Shown piece by piece: positions 1 to 11,941 of a stretch of DNA of 64,000 bases; positions within the stretch are counted from its first letter, which is position 1; each line of letters begins with the position of its first letter. The DNA is taken from contig JAKJHU010000085.1 in assembly GCA_022316685.1 (NCBI GenBank), positions 3,410,001 through 3,474,000 on the forward strand. The letters run 5' to 3'. The translations under genes and the position numbers were made by a program. The notes beneath the pieces were generated by a model that saw only the letters and a program-made list of their open reading frames with translations, searched no databases and was not told the origin of the DNA. Source of the DNA: Progne subis subis. Taxonomy: Eukaryota > Chordata > Aves > Passeriformes > Hirundinidae.

Positions 1-1388
1 CTGTAAAGAGACCGACAACAGGAATGCAGAGCCCTGCACATGTGCACAGACACTCAGCTTCTGCTGGCTTGGGAACCTTCCCCGTGCTTGCACAAATATT
101 CACCTTCTCATCCTGCCTCAGCCTGGGAAACACGAGGAGATGAAGGGCAAAGAAGAGCGACATCACTGCAAGGAAATGTCTTTTCACATAGGCGCGGAAT
201 GTAGCAAGATCCCTCTTTCCCTGATAGCAGATGAATAGAGCAGAAAATGAATTCTTCAAAAGCTGCTGCTAATGCTGACCTTAAAATGGCCCAGAAATGA
301 TTTCAAGGGTTTTAGCCTGATTGTTTAAATACACCGTCAGCATTTTCTGCCTGTCTTTAATCAGACATTCGTGACTAATAACTCCTTATCTCTCCAACAT
401 TCACCTACAAACCAGTCATTAAAATTGGCCAGGGGGGTGCTTTGGCCACTGCTTAGAACGTGGTGCACAGAATTCTCATCTCCAGCCTGAATCCTCTCCT
501 CTGCTCGCTGCAGTGCTTGCTGTCCTTCCACGTGCAGGAGCTGTTTCAAGCAGGGGGAACCTTTCTTGCTTCTGGCAGAGCACGCTGGGGTTCAGCTGGC
601 ACCAGAACAATCCTCTGGTCTTGTTGTATGAACTGGTTTTGACAGGAGAATCACGGCATAAAGGAAACGGGCAGCTGTGGAGGGGTTTGCACCAGAACAA
701 AAAATTAACTGGTTTTGTTCTTTTTTCTTAACAAATCATGCAAATGTTCTCATTTCTCTCATGGGCTAAGAATGAACTGAGTCAAGGGAAAACATCTGTC
801 CAAGCGGTGAGGAAGGAGAGAGAGCCATATGCCTGAGTGAACTGCTGCTCAGGAGCGAGGCAAGGAAATCTAGAGGGCTGGCTTGGGATTCAGCTCTCTG
901 GAGGGGAAAAAAGCAAAAATTCACTGCAGTCTGTTCAGGTAGGAGAGAGGGACAGAGGCAAAGATGGGAGGGCACCACGACAGCAACATCTGCAGGAGGA
1001 CTATTTGTGAAGAGCAGGCAGCAGTGGTTCAGGACAAACAGCTGTGCAAGGGAAACATCCTTGCTGGTGGGAGCACTGGCTCAGGAAAGGTGGGAAGGAC
1101 AGACAGACTGGAGCCAGCTGAGGGACAGCTACTCCATTGAATGGCACCACATCCATTCCCTTCCCTGAGCCCAGCTGGAGGCACTGCTAACAGAGGGAGC
1201 CGGAGGCAGGAGAATCACCCAGCAGGTGCCAGGGCTGCTGATGAAGAGAGATTCCAAGAGCAGGGAAAAGCACGGCCAAGAGAGCAGCTCTGGGTGCTCG
1301 GCAGAGGGGCAGCTCCTCTCTCAGCTGCAAACAGAGCAGGTGGAACACACAGGCCCTGACTGTAAACACCCCCCAGGGTACGGGACAG
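1..1388. other. Unique non-coding sequence
   Basis: I see no supportable gene here. The short open frames have no recognisable domain and overlap on both strands, as expected by chance. Two imperfectly related segments, around 598-638 and 687-720, both begin with CACCAGAACAA and run into a variant of AACTGGTTTTG, which suggests an old local duplication. Nothing else stands out. Confidence 0.6.
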
Positions 1389-2373
1389 GGCATTCCCAGA
1401 GAAACCCACCAGGATATCACCAGAGAAACCAACCAGGATATCACCAGAGATACCCACCAGGATATCCCCAGAGAAACCCACCAGGATATCCCCAGAGATA
1501 CCCTCAGGGTATTCCCAGAGATACCCACCAGGATATCCCCAGAGAAACCGACCAGGATATCACCAGAGATACCCACCAGGATATCCCCAGAGAAACCCAC
1601 CAGGATATCCCCAGAGATACCCTCAGGGTATTCCCAGAGAAACCCACCAGGATATCACCAGAGAAACCCACCAGGGTATCACCAGAGATACCCACCAGGA
1701 TATCACCAGAGATACCCACCAGGATATCCCCAGAGATATACCCACCAGGATATCACCAGAGATACCCACCAGGGTATCACCAGAGGTACCCACCAGGATA
1801 TCACCAGAGATACCCACCAGGATATCCCCAGAGATACCCACCAGGGTATTCCCAGAGAAACCCACCAGGATATCACCAGAGATACCCACCAGGGTATCAC
1901 CAGAGATATACCCACCAGGATATCACCAGAGATACCCACCAGGATATCACCAGAGATACCCACCAGGGTATCACCAGAGAAACCCACCAGGATATCCCCA
2001 GAGATACCCACCAGGGTATCACCAGAGATACCCACCAGGATATCACCAGAGATACCCACCAGGGTATCACCAGAGATACCCACCAGGATATCACCAGAGA
2101 TACCCACCAGGATATCACCAGAGATACCCATCAGGATATCCCCAGAGATACCCACCAGGATATCCCCAGAGATACCCACCAGGATATCACCAGAGATACC
2201 CACCAGGGTATTCCCAGAGGTACCCATCAGGGCATTCCCAGAGAAACCCACCAGGATATCACCAGAGATACCCTCAGGGTATCACCAGAGACACACACCA
2301 GGATATCACCAGAGATACCCATCAGGATATTCCCAGAGATTCCCCACCAGAATATTCCCAGAGGACTGGAGGA
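1389..2373. repeat. Minisatellite, 24-bp unit, about 41 copies
   Basis: Tandem array of a 24-bp unit, seen as GATACCCACCAGGATATCAC followed by CAGA, with frequent single-base variants (GATATC/GGTATC, ATCACC/ATCCCC/ATTCCC, GATACC/GAAACC). Because 24 is a multiple of 3 and the unit lacks stop codons in several frames, the array is open on both strands. The plus frame reads as repeats of HQDITRDT or YPPGYHQR and the minus frame as GISGDILV. Two 26-bp units with an extra TA (GATATACCC at 1735 and 1905) shift the plus frame between these octapeptides, which argues against selection on a protein. A 120-bp (5-unit) duplication is visible between about 1440-1560 and 1560-1680. The array has no unique spacers, so it is not a CRISPR. 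Copy number probably varies between individuals (inference). Confidence 0.95.
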
Positions 2374-2411
2374 CAGTGATCGGCTGCTGCAGGTGTGCAC
2401 TGGAGTGCAGG

Positions 2412-2520
2412 AGGAGAATGATGGAATTGTTCAGGTTGGAAGGCACCTTTGAGATCATCAAATCCAACTTTTCACGCCACGCTGTTACAAGGGTCCTGCT
2501 CCCCAGGGCTGACAGGATGG
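2412..2520 (-). mobile_element. CR1 LINE 3'-end fragment
   Basis: The plus strand reads AGAATGATGGAATTGTTCAG followed by GTTGGAAGGCACCTTTGAGA and TCATCAAATCCAAC. This matches the reverse complement of the well-known avian CR1 3' tail (a segment like TTCCAACCTAA running into ATTCTATGATTCT). The element therefore lies on the minus strand and is 5'-truncated, as most CR1 copies are. Downstream similarity fades by about 2520. It directly abuts the 24-bp minisatellite. The family call is from memory of the consensus; the subfamily is not assigned. Confidence 0.75.
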
Positions 2521-3836
2521 CCGAAGAAGGGAAAGCAAAATTCAAAATTCAACCAAGTGGTCAAATTAAACCATTCTAGTATGGGATTTACAGCCTGATC
2601 CCTAAAGCACAGTCCTGGACCCCTCATTTTAATCATGCAGATCCCTTTGGTTCCCTCATCACTCTCTGGACTCCGGGTGTTTGTTGCCCAGGCTACCTCC
2701 ACAAGACAGATGATACCTCTTGAAATAAGTAGAATAAATCATCGCCTGAAAGTCTCCCTTTCTATTTACTGAATGTGGAGGGAGTCTAGTTTGTTTGGAA
2801 CACAAATCTATTTTTCACATGTCCAAAGTTACGTGACATGAGCCTCACCATTTTTTTCTCCCCTTTTTCTGAACCCTGTCAGCAAGCTGGGAAAAACATC
2901 TGCAGTGACACTGCTGAGCGCTGAAGACATCAGCCACTCCTGTCTCACAGCAGTCACATGCAATCCCACCAGCAACAGCTCCCTAAGAACACAAACAGAT
3001 TTTTAAAAGGCAGAGGGTTTTTTTTTTTTAATTATTATTATTTATTTGTGCTCTAGGTTTCAGCACTAGATTTTATTTTTCCTCTCAGAAATTAAAGGCT
3101 CCTATGAACTGCAGCTCTAAAGGGAGCTCTAGGCAATATCAAAGGCAATCCTACAAAGCCACGTTTTTATTTGGCTGTTTTTGAAATAAAGGAAGGGAGA
3201 GCATTTTGATCTACATTCCAATGGTCTGGGTTCTGTGAAGTTTGACAGGAGTAGTCCTGAAACACTCTTATCAGTCAAGGTCCATTTCTATATCGGGCAG
3301 ATGAAAAAGTCTGCAGCTTCACAGAGCTGACTGCACTTCTAAATGTCTGAAAGCACAGATTTGACAGAATTGAGCCCTTCACAAACAGATATTGATCTCT
3401 CCAAGACTGTAGATAAAAATCTGTTGAATAAACTTGAGACGTTTATTTTGTCTTGAAGCATGAACTACATGTTTTAGGTAGCTCTGATTTCTGGATTATA
3501 TGCCGAATGATACCTGTCAAAAACATACAGCTGGAATATGTCAGAAAAACCAAAATTAAATATCTCAGCAAAGTTAGTGGTAAGATCTCTGAGACTTCAA
3601 AGAAATTCCAGCTTGGGATTTTTTCTTTTTTTTTTTTTTCCTGCATTTGGAACAAACCCAGAGTAAGAGATGGCACATCCTCAAGGAGCTCAAATCCCGC
3701 TGCAGAGCCAGCTCCCTCCAGGATCTCAGTACAACCAGTAAATGCTGTTCTCTGTCAGTCCTACAAGGGTCATGTCCTGGAGGAGCAGCAGAGTGAAGTC
3801 ATTACAACATTCCAGGGTTTTTTTCTTGTTTTACTC
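2521..3836. other. Unique AT-rich non-coding sequence
   Basis: No supportable gene. It contains low-complexity T/A stretches near 3019-3046 (T-run followed by ATTATTATT) and a T-run near 3628. Open frames in 3443-3842 exist on both strands and lack any recognisable domain. Confidence 0.5.
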
Positions 3837-4240
3837 ATCTAATTTGCCATTTAATTGCATTGTGAGTGTGAGTAAGACACGGCACAAGGAAACCATTTAA
3901 CCATGGCGTCGATTTGAAGTGTCTGAGCTTTTGAGTCACTCAGATTTCCAGGGAATTATTTGTTATTTCACTCCTGAAAACTATGATAATATCATGCAAG
4001 CGCTTCTTAATGCTCCCTTTCCACATTAAATGCAGCTCTTCTCAGGAGGGCTCGGCCACCAGGCGCTATTTTGATTTAAAATGCACACAGGAGAGATGAA
4101 AATGAGTCGAGTGTATTATCTCTGCACGCATTTGTCGCTGACAAAACGTATTAATTGCACATGGAAATCAATGCGGAGCAGTGTAGCTTTCAACCAAGCC
4201 ACAGAATTAAATACGGGGCCTATCAAAGCTGATAATCCCT
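3837..4240. promoter_or_regulatory. Candidate regulatory block (homeodomain/POU-like motifs)
   Basis: Unique sequence with no simple repeats and many core sites for developmental transcription factors: TTTAATTGCATTG near 3850, GATAATATCATGCAAG near 3984, TTGATTTAAAATGC near 4071, and GTATTAATTGCACATGG near 4148. Unbroken, motif-dense AT-rich sequence of this kind is typical of vertebrate conserved non-coding elements, but conservation cannot be tested from one sequence. A 103-codon frame starting at 4081 has no known domain and I treat it as chance. Confidence 0.3.
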
Positions 4241-5089
4241 TATTGAATCAAACACATGGCCAAGGTCACCCACAAGGAGCAGCCTGGGAAACAGATCAGG
4301 GTAAATCCCACGCACAGCTGTGGGGTTGTACTGCACCTCCTGGGCAGCACCTGGCATTAGATGCACCCACAACTGAGATCATGGTAAAATGAAATATTTC
4401 CCCTTAGAAATGAGCAGCCTTGAGGAAGGAGGGCAGGGGTCCCAGGTGGGACTCATGGATTAAAGCTCAGTTCTCGGCTTAGTCTTAGAGTTTGTGCCAA
4501 TTACCTGACGTGTGTGTGTGCTTTGGCTCTGTGACTGGAACTGACCCTGATCCCAACCTTTGCCTCCTCCGTGGAGCCACTCAGCCTGGAGAGTTCTGAG
4601 CACTGCATGTCAGGGCCTGGGGGACATCTGCCACCAGAAGGGGCTGGCTCAGCGGTCAGGACTGACACTGAGGAAAGGTTCTGAGCACAAAACTCAGGCC
4701 CATCACAGAAAACACCAGGCTGCTCCAGCTGAGCATCACTTTTACATTTCTGTGTGCAGCAGCGGGGGCAGCGCCGATGGGGTCAGTGCCTGCTCCCTGC
4801 ACCACTCCTCACTCCAAGTCCTCTCCTCTCTGCTCCTTCCTGCAGCATCCTCCCTCTCCTCTGCTTTGAGCTCCATCCCCTCCCTGCCTCGAGGCAAAGG
4901 CTGGAACCGCTCCGTGCCCCCAGCCCAGGGTGCAAAGGACATTGGTGTGCTCATCACCTCCTGCTGCTCCTCACGCTTTATCCATCCTGCCTCTGGATTC
5001 GGAAGGGTTTTGGGTCAGGGATTGGGTTTTGCTCTCTGGGCTGGGGGAAATAAGGAGCTGTTTGCCAATCCTCATCCCCACGGGAATGG
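4241..5089. other. Unique, relatively GC-rich non-coding sequence
   Basis: Contains open frames of up to 184 codons (4560-5114 plus) and 99 codons (4754-5053 plus) that overlap each other and a minus-strand frame. Their translations are rich in Ser/Leu/Pro without a domain, signal peptide or conserved pattern. I read them as chance frames in GC-rich DNA. Nothing else is seen. Confidence 0.45.
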
Positions 5090-5475
5090 CACATTAATTA
5101 CAGCTCATCAGTAGCTGATCATCGAGTCCACACCACACTTAAAACAATGCCCAAATGTATTGCTTCTGAAACAATGCACAGCTATTCCTTCAGTAATTCT
5201 GGCTGTTGCATTCTCAAGTGTTCCTTTGATTTATGAGCCCAGTGTGTTATTAAAATAATGAATTATGTGTTGGTACATTGCATTTAACGCGGCATACACA
5301 GGGGCAAGTACATCTGCTACCTATTAATCAAATATCCACTAACAAAGGTTGATTAACAGCATTTTACATATTTACAGTGAGAGTGAAAAGCATAATAGAG
5401 CTGCACTGAAGAGAAGTGATAATAAATTATTAAAATGCATTTATCTGTGCGTTGATTAGTGCGTGGGATAGACGG
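5090..5475. promoter_or_regulatory. Candidate regulatory block
   Basis: Unique AT-rich segment dense in TAAT/ATTA cores: TTAATTACAGCTCATCAG near 5094, ATTAAAATAATGAATTATG near 5249, CCTATTAATCAAATATCC near 5320, GGTTGATTAACAGC near 5348, and ATAAATTATTAAAATGCATT near 5420. There are no frames of note and no repeat structure. Inference: a developmental enhancer-like element. A cross-species alignment would decide. Confidence 0.3.
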
Positions 5476-6948
5476 AACTGCAGGTAAGGTTGTGTTCATC
5501 ACACAATTTTCTAGTTGAAGCAGATATTTATTTTAACTTTTCTGGGGGAAAGAAAAAGCCCCCCAAAAAATGCTGCAGAGCTGTGCACATTCCCAGCTCA
5601 GTTCAAAGCCGTGGAATTTCCACGTCCAGCAATCCCCTGGCCCGAGTTTCCCATCACCTGCGGTGGGGATGTGCAGCTCAGAGCCTGACACCCCAAAGCC
5701 CAGCTCTGCCGAGGCTCTGGGTGATCCCCTTCCAGGACCCTCTGCACGTGGAGATCTGCCAAGGAAGCACCAACAAAACCCAAGGCCTCCTAAATGGACA
5801 CTTCACGACTTCTTCCTGCTGGGAGCTGAAATTACCAAATCATATTCTCGCATTTCCCGCTGCGGAGAAAAGGCCAGGAAGCATTTTCCTTTTCCGGGAG
5901 CTGAGGTGATCTTGCACAGAGCTGAGCCCGATTTTCCTGCCTTGGCCCAGCTCTGACAATGGATTAAAGGTCTGGAGTCTCTCGAAATCCCGCTGAAATC
6001 AGGCAGAAATCCTGGGGGCTTCCAGGCAGAAGGACTGTTCTCCCGTGTTAATTATCGGCAGTTTCTTTAATCAGACTTCAGAGAAAATTCCTAAATTGCC
6101 TTTTTATTGATTTTCGACATAACAGTATCCCAGCAAGCAGGCATGGACTATAAATGAGAGCTCAAACATGCAGGGCACATAGTGTGGAACAGGGGAGAAA
6201 AATGTGGTATGTTAATAAACCCAGCTACAAGAATACCAACCAGAAAGTAAATAAACAGATGCAGGAATTACGGGAGTTCAGGGGGAAGAAATTAGGGTTT
6301 GCATTAAGAAAAAATTACAGGACAAGGAAAGATATTATGGGAAAAATATTTGTGGCTGGTGTAAATCGATACTGACTCTTAATTTACTCCAGCTGAGAAT
6401 CTGGTCCGTGCATCCTCACGGCAGCACCGAGAAAAACAACCCAATTTTTCCTCTGTGGAAAATAATTCCAAGTGAAAAAACCCCAACTCCTTCCTGATCA
6501 TTTATCTAAGAGCTCACTTGTAAACCATTCTACTGAGAGTAAATCGTTTATCAATCTTTCCCATGAAACAAAGGCAGAGGGAGAGTCCTGGGTTTAATCT
6601 GCTGTGAGTGGCACCGCGTGGCCAAAAAAGCAATTTAGAAACAGTGCAATTAAAATGACCTTCAAAGTTCTGCAGTCGAGTTCAAAGAAGCCCAAACTTG
6701 AGAAATTCAAACAATGAAGAGCATATAAAAATATCAACTGCACGTCTCTTGCAGATATTTCTCTTTCAGAGCCTGAGCTCACCTCCAAGGGAGGAGGCAC
6801 TGGATGAGTGTGACAAGGAGTTGCATTGGGTTTTTTCCCAGTGGTTAAAAGCTTTTACCTGGATTTACCTGGGGGTGTTGGGATGAGTTGGGTGCAGAAA
6901 AAAAGCCCTCAGGAAACCAGGCTCGATCAGCTCCACCGGCTACATGCA

Positions 6949-6951
<3 letters not shown>
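5476..6951. other. Unique non-coding sequence
   Basis: Overlapping chance frames occur around 5490-5956 on both strands. A more AT-rich, TAAT-containing stretch at about 6030-6380 and another at 6620-6740 could be regulatory but are weaker than the neighbouring blocks. No gene is supportable. Confidence 0.45.

Positions 6952-6982
<31 letters not shown>
6952..6982 (+). repeat. Poly-A tract, 31 A
   Basis: Uninterrupted run of A followed by purine-rich AGAAAGAGA. There is no AATAAA signal in the preceding ~50 bases and no recognisable transcript upstream, so it is more likely a homopolymer than a retrocopy tail. Confidence 0.9.
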
Positions 6983-6984
<2 letters not shown>

Positions 6985-7913
6985 AAGAGAATTTTCTTCC
7001 TGGATTTCTTTGAAGAAAAAGAACTTTTTTTAGCCATATGTCTGCTCTGTGTATGTATTGGAGCTGGAGCTGTGTGGTAGCTCACACGAGAAGGAGACAT
7101 ATGTTAAAAGCTGTTCTCTTTTCTCTGTTCTGGAAAATAAAAAGAAATAGCAGTTGCTCCAACAGACACTGAAGTCAAAGTAATACCTCACGCTGATTGC
7201 AGCAGTAATCAAGTCAGAGCTGTGCTGTTCCTCACAGTGATTATTTGATTCTTCTCCTGAAATGAGGTGGGGTGGCTGAGACTGTCCTGGAATTTCACAG
7301 CCAGGACCTGGAATTTCACAGCCAGGACACAGAGATGAGGGAAGGGGATGCAGCAGAAGTGAATGGGGGGAAATGGGGGGAAACAATCCATGTCAACATC
7401 GTCATGAAAGTCACATCAACGATTTAAACGACTTAAAAACATCCGGAACGACCCACGGCGCCGCGGATTAAACAAAAATTACAGATTGCAAAAAAGAAAA
7501 AAAGAGAAGAAGAAAAAGAAGAGCAAGCCACTAAAGGGTGTTTTGAATGAACCTGTCATTCGTGGTGACACGACTATAATTTCCCAGACACTTAACATTT
7601 GCTCTTCTGTGCAGCACACACTCTGCAGCGACAGTAGGAGCTGTTTGCCCGAATTAGTGTCTGAGTGGTTATTTTGGGAAGCCCACCTATGCGGATTCAG
7701 GCTCCAGGCAGTGCAATTGAACAGCCTGGGAAAGGATCAGCAGCCCCTGGTTGCACTCTGCTCTCAGGCTGGGTCACAGTGAAGGACAGACCTGTGCCAG
7801 CCCAGCCCTTCTGCAGGAGGCCATTTTCTTCCCTTCCCGTGGGAATTCCAGGCACAGAAAATTCCCAAAAGCCTTGTGCTGGCAGGCCCAAACACAGAAA
7901 TGAATACAGGGTT
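6983..7913. other. Unique sequence with a 21-bp direct repeat
   Basis: Two perfect tandem copies of a 21-bp unit (CCTGGAATTTCACAGCCAGG plus A) lie at 7286-7327. An A/G-rich stretch lies at 7488-7531. The remainder has only short chance frames. Confidence 0.6.
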
Positions 7914-8315
7914 TGACCTGAGACCTTGGAAAAGGCTTCCAGGTCTGGAGACCATGGGCAAGAACGCGGGATTGTAGTTTAGATAGAAGCGTATTAAGGC
8001 GGGTACTGGGAAGTTTTAAAGCTTTAAAGTGTAGATATAGAAGTAGTTAAATAGTAAAAGGTTGTAAGGTGTAGCAAGTAGGTTTGTGTGTCACTGTAGG
8101 ATTGGCTAAGAAGGTCCACGCTGCAGCAAAAATGTGTAAGAGACAAATTAATCAGGGATTGGTGCGAAAGCAGAAACAATCTTTGTGGCAGCAGTTTATT
8201 GGCTAATTAACCTTTAAAAGACCTTGTTCCCCGTGATTTTGTGACCACTGACCACGGATGACTGCTGATCCCTGACTGATCTCTGACTTACACTGTGAAG
8301 ATGTTCTCACTCCTT
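7914..8315 (+). mobile_element. LTR-like sequence, passerine ERVL type
   Basis: Begins TGACCTGAGACCTTGGAAAA GGC (near 7914), then AAGTTTTAAAGCTTTAAAGT and GTAGATATAGAAGTAG, followed by GTGTAGCAAGTAGG and AGGATTGGCTAAGAAGG. These segments are characteristic of songbird ERVL-type LTRs as I remember them. No internal retroviral region flanks it, so a solo LTR is likely. The 3' boundary is uncertain and no target-site duplication was recognised. Any promoter activity is unknown. Confidence 0.6.
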
Positions 8316-10645
8316 CATGGGGCTGCAGAAGATAACAGCAATAATCACGTTTTAAAACGTCTCTCAGTGGCCCCAATACCTTCCTTTCAGAAAATGCTGA
8401 TGTTTCGGAGGGAAATTGTTTTTCACCCCTCAAAACCAGCATTTTTTCAAGAGATGAGAAGTAGGCAACGACCTCAGCTTGTTTTCAGGTACAGCCTTGT
8501 CACTGCTGCATCGTAATCTTCTTGTGAAACATTCAAATCCTCCAGGAAAACACTCCTTTTGCCACACGAAACAACTCCCATTTTTCAATTTCAAAAATCA
8601 GAACAGAAAGAGTTTCAATTTTTCACATGGCTCTAAAAGTTAAACACTACCCCTACACTTTTTTTTACTAAAATAATGGACAGAAATACCAAATAAACAT
8701 GAAAAACGCCAGAAGGCTGGCGTGCATTTTGCAAATTCCCACAGAAAAACAGATTGGTTCTGTGGTCAATCAGCTCTGAACACCTGCATTCATCTTGCCT
8801 TTACTCAAAATTGTGCATTTGTCCAGGGCCAAGGCACATTTTGACCCCTGGAACAGCCCCCATCACTCCTGCTTGGCAATGATCAACTGGCAAGTCCTGC
8901 AGGTAATTTTTTTTAATCTTCCAGCTACTGAAATATTTAATTTAAGGTATAACTTTTCCATTAATGAAATCAAAGGGGCTTGGTGGAAATATTCTGGAGA
9001 CCTTTTTTTTTATCATTAGGCCATTTAAAGAAAGTAGTGAGAAGGAAATCAAAACTCTGTGATGTCTGGAGGGGAAAAGTAAGTGAGGAATAATTCAGAG
9101 AGAAGATGAGATGAAGGGAAGGGAAAATAAAGGAGGCAATGTAAATTTTATTCTGGTTTGCTTTCACAGCTCTTAAGTAATTTCTCCCACTTGTGCCCCA
9201 AATTACATTGTCTGTGCCCTTAAAAAGGAAATTAACATTTACAGATTTATTTTCTCAGGCTGTAATAATTTATATCCCTTTTCCTGACTGGCTCTGTCAG
9301 TTAAACAACAAAAAACCAGTGACAAGCTGTATCCTGCACAGCCTCCTCTGCCATTTCCCAGTGCCCATTCGGAGCCCCCATCACCCACGTTGACAAGGAG
9401 CTCCTGACACGTCAAAACAGCTTCAGAGGGCTGTGAGATGGGAAGTCAGGATGAGGGAGATGGGCTTTTCTAGCGGATTTTATTAAAAACGAAAATCCTT
9501 GAGATGAAAACCCCCTCCCCCAGGCTTTTCTGGCTGATGGCTCTGCAGGGCAGGGCCAGGGGATGTCACAGTCCCACCAGAGCTGGGGGGCACGGGGGGC
9601 TCCAAGCACCCAGCCAGAGCTGAGTAAAGCCTGCACTTTATTTACAAGGGCCCAATTCCTTGAAAGCAGTGAGGGATAGCCCGAGAGCTAACTCTGGTTT
9701 TTCCCTGGGGTCCTAAGCTGCTCTTGCTGCCGCTTTGCAGAGCCGTAACAAAGAGCCACGTTTGGAGGAGTGCTGCCCTGCTCGGGTCTGGTGACACCTC
9801 TGAGGCCGGTCTAGGCTGGAGCAAACTCTTCACCAGAAAAACAACTGCAGCAGTGAGAAGTGAGAGGACAAAGGGGGATGATCCTGTTGAGGATTTCCTT
9901 GATTCGTAAATTGGTTGCTACCTTCCTACGGGGTGACCTCATTTACTCTGACTTGTCACAAGTCTGCCTTATTGCCTTGGCTGGGTTTCTAGAACTGCTC
10001 TCTTTCACTGTGTTTATTATCAAAACCAACAGGCAGAGCGTTCTGCCATGTCCAAATATAGACTTAATAACCCTTCTTTACACCAAATAGGCACGGAAAG
10101 ACTCAAATCATTCAAGTTTTTCTACAGGGCTTCGACACCACCAAGCAAAGCAGAGTGGAGAATGCAATAATCAAAGAAATCATTGTCTGCTCCCATTCCA
10201 GAATAGGCTGAAATAAGAAATACACCCAGGGGTCTGCACAAAGGCTAATTTTGGGCCCTGAAGGCTGCTCTCTGTCAGCACTTTCTGTAATCAATAGAAA
10301 GAGACTGGAACCTTCAGAGGGCAATTCAGAGCAGCAGCTGATTTAAGTGCCCTGAATCACTCTCTTAAACCCCCCAGCATCAGAGGTTTCAGTCGGGGAG
10401 CCCAGGGAGGTTTTCCTCCAGCTCTGCCACAGAAAGAGCCCCAGAGGGGTAAAATCCCCTGTGCTGTGTGCAGACACCTGGAAACTGAGAGCACGTCAGG
10501 TGCCAAAACAACACAGAGTGCTGGGAGCTGTGAGGGCACAAAACCCTTCTGGAGAGGTGTGCCACCTTCCCTGGCACGGCACAGAGGCCGAGCTGGGGCA
10601 GCAGTCCCTGCCAGAGCCGGGATTAAATGCTCGAGAAATGCAGTT
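8316..10645. other. Unique non-coding sequence
   Basis: AT-rich between 8520 and 9260, more GC-rich at 9400-9860 and 10340-10620. All open frames are under 85 codons and overlap others. No gene, RNA or repeat could be supported. Confidence 0.5.
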
Positions 10646-10997
10646 TGTGTTGGGACTCAGGTGTTTATTAATTCTTATCTGTGGTGCAGTCCCACAAGCT
10701 GTGAGTTCTAGCTAGCAAAGTGAAAAATGGCTCTTTCTAACTCTTTTCAAGGTGTTTTAGGTGCAAATTGTCCAATCATGAAATGACATCTAGAGTATTT
10801 TTACTTTTAACCCAATAACCAACCACCCATGGTTTGCAATGTGGACTTTTCTATCCAATTCCAAAATCGCACCCAGACCCATGAAGAAGGTGGAAAAAGA
10901 AGGACTCAGCCTCTGCCCTAGAACCTCCATCTTGCTTTCTCCCTATTCCTGTATGTTAAACCCTTAAACTCTGAGTTTTGCACCCTGTGCTGTCACA
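10646..10997 (-). mobile_element. LTR-like element, reverse orientation (solo LTR)
   Basis: On the minus strand the segment starts TGTGACAGCACAGGGTGCAA, carries the polyadenylation signal AATAAA at 10664-10669, and ends ACCTGAGTCCCAACACA. This gives the TG...CA ends expected of an LTR, a signal about 20 bases before the end, and a total of about 350 bp. The U3-like part includes GATGGAGGTTCTAGGGCAGA, resembling songbird ERV LTRs. There is no adjacent gag/pol/env. Family from memory; ends approximate. Confidence 0.6.
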
Positions 10998-11794
10998 CAC
11001 TTCTATCCAAACCCCACACACACAATCCCAGTGCTGTCACTCAATTTTGGGATCCTCCTCCACGGCCTCAGGTCCATGCAGTGTTTGCTGGGGGGTCAGA
11101 GCCTGTGAGCACAGAAATCCTGGAATTCCCAGTGCCCAGGTTCCACCAATCCCCCAGCCCAGGGCAGCCCATCCTCACCTGCCCCTGACCCCCAAGGCTC
11201 CTGCTTTCCCCTCCTTTTTACAGAACAGCATCCCCGGCTTCTCCAGAGCCAGGACCAGGTGAGAGAGAAGCAGAAGTGCTGGGGATGCTCCCTCCAGGAG
11301 GCAAAGCTGATTTTGGGACAGATGCACAGTGGAAGTAGGACACGTCAGACACGCTCGTTACGTGAGGTGACACCTATTCATGTCTGCTCTGAAACACAGG
11401 CCTCCCTGACGACTTTCAACAAACTTTGTTCCATTGTTGAGTCACAAAACGGAATAAATACATATCCGAAGCCGGTAATGAACTCGTGGGCAAAGTTCTT
11501 CTTCAAGAGACATCCCTTGTTTTTGGGTTGTGGCAGCAAGGAGGGTGTTCTCTGAGAATCATCCTGGCAGAAACAGCCCAGTCAGCAGCTCAGAGTCATC
11601 CTGCAGCTAAATCAGCTGGGATAATGGGATTTCCAGCCCTGGACACACACACAGCCTGTCAGGCAGCCTCTGCCATTTGCCCGTTTGTCATCTCTGACTG
11701 AAGTGCAGCAAACACCCACAACTTCCCCTGGACACACATTTCCCTGCTCTGGGAAGCAAATTATTCCACAGCCACGTGCTACCTGCAGGAGAGC
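10998..11794. other. Unique non-coding sequence
   Basis: Chance frames of 94 and 98 codons (10978-11262 and 11259-11555, plus) overlap at their ends and show no domain. No other feature. Confidence 0.5.
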
Positions 11795-11858
11795 AGCTGA
11801 GGGGTCAGGCTGGGCTCAGTAATCCTCTGGGTCTTTTCCAGCCTAAAGGATTCTATGA
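11795..11858 (+). mobile_element. CR1 LINE 3'-terminal fragment
   Basis: The plus strand reads CTGGGCTCAGTAATCCTCTG, then GGTCTTTTCCAGCCTAAAGG and ATTCTATGA. This is the CR1 3' end (TCTTTTCCAACCTAAATGATTCTATGA-like) in the forward orientation, heavily truncated. Only about 65 bp can be recognised. Confidence 0.75.
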
Positions 11859-11941
11859 AAAGAAAGGAGCAGAAGCTTTTCCCTGTCTTCTGCCACTGCT
11901 TGTCTGTGGCTTACAAGAAAAGGGAGCACACGAGGTGCTGC

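Noticed and set aside
1389..2373. CRISPR array
   Set aside because: Repeats are contiguous with no unique spacers, and the DNA is vertebrate. The same applies to the 53-bp array.
1226..2452. 408-codon plus frame as a repetitive protein gene
   Set aside because: The frame exists because the 24-bp repeat lacks stops. Its octapeptide changes at TA-insertion units, the opposite strand is also open, and there is no domain.
4560..5114. 184-codon plus frame
   Set aside because: Ser/Leu/Pro-rich composition, overlapping frames on both strands, no recognisable family or splice context.
6952..6982. Poly-A tail of a processed retrocopy
   Set aside because: No AATAAA just upstream, no recognisable transcript and no target-site duplication.
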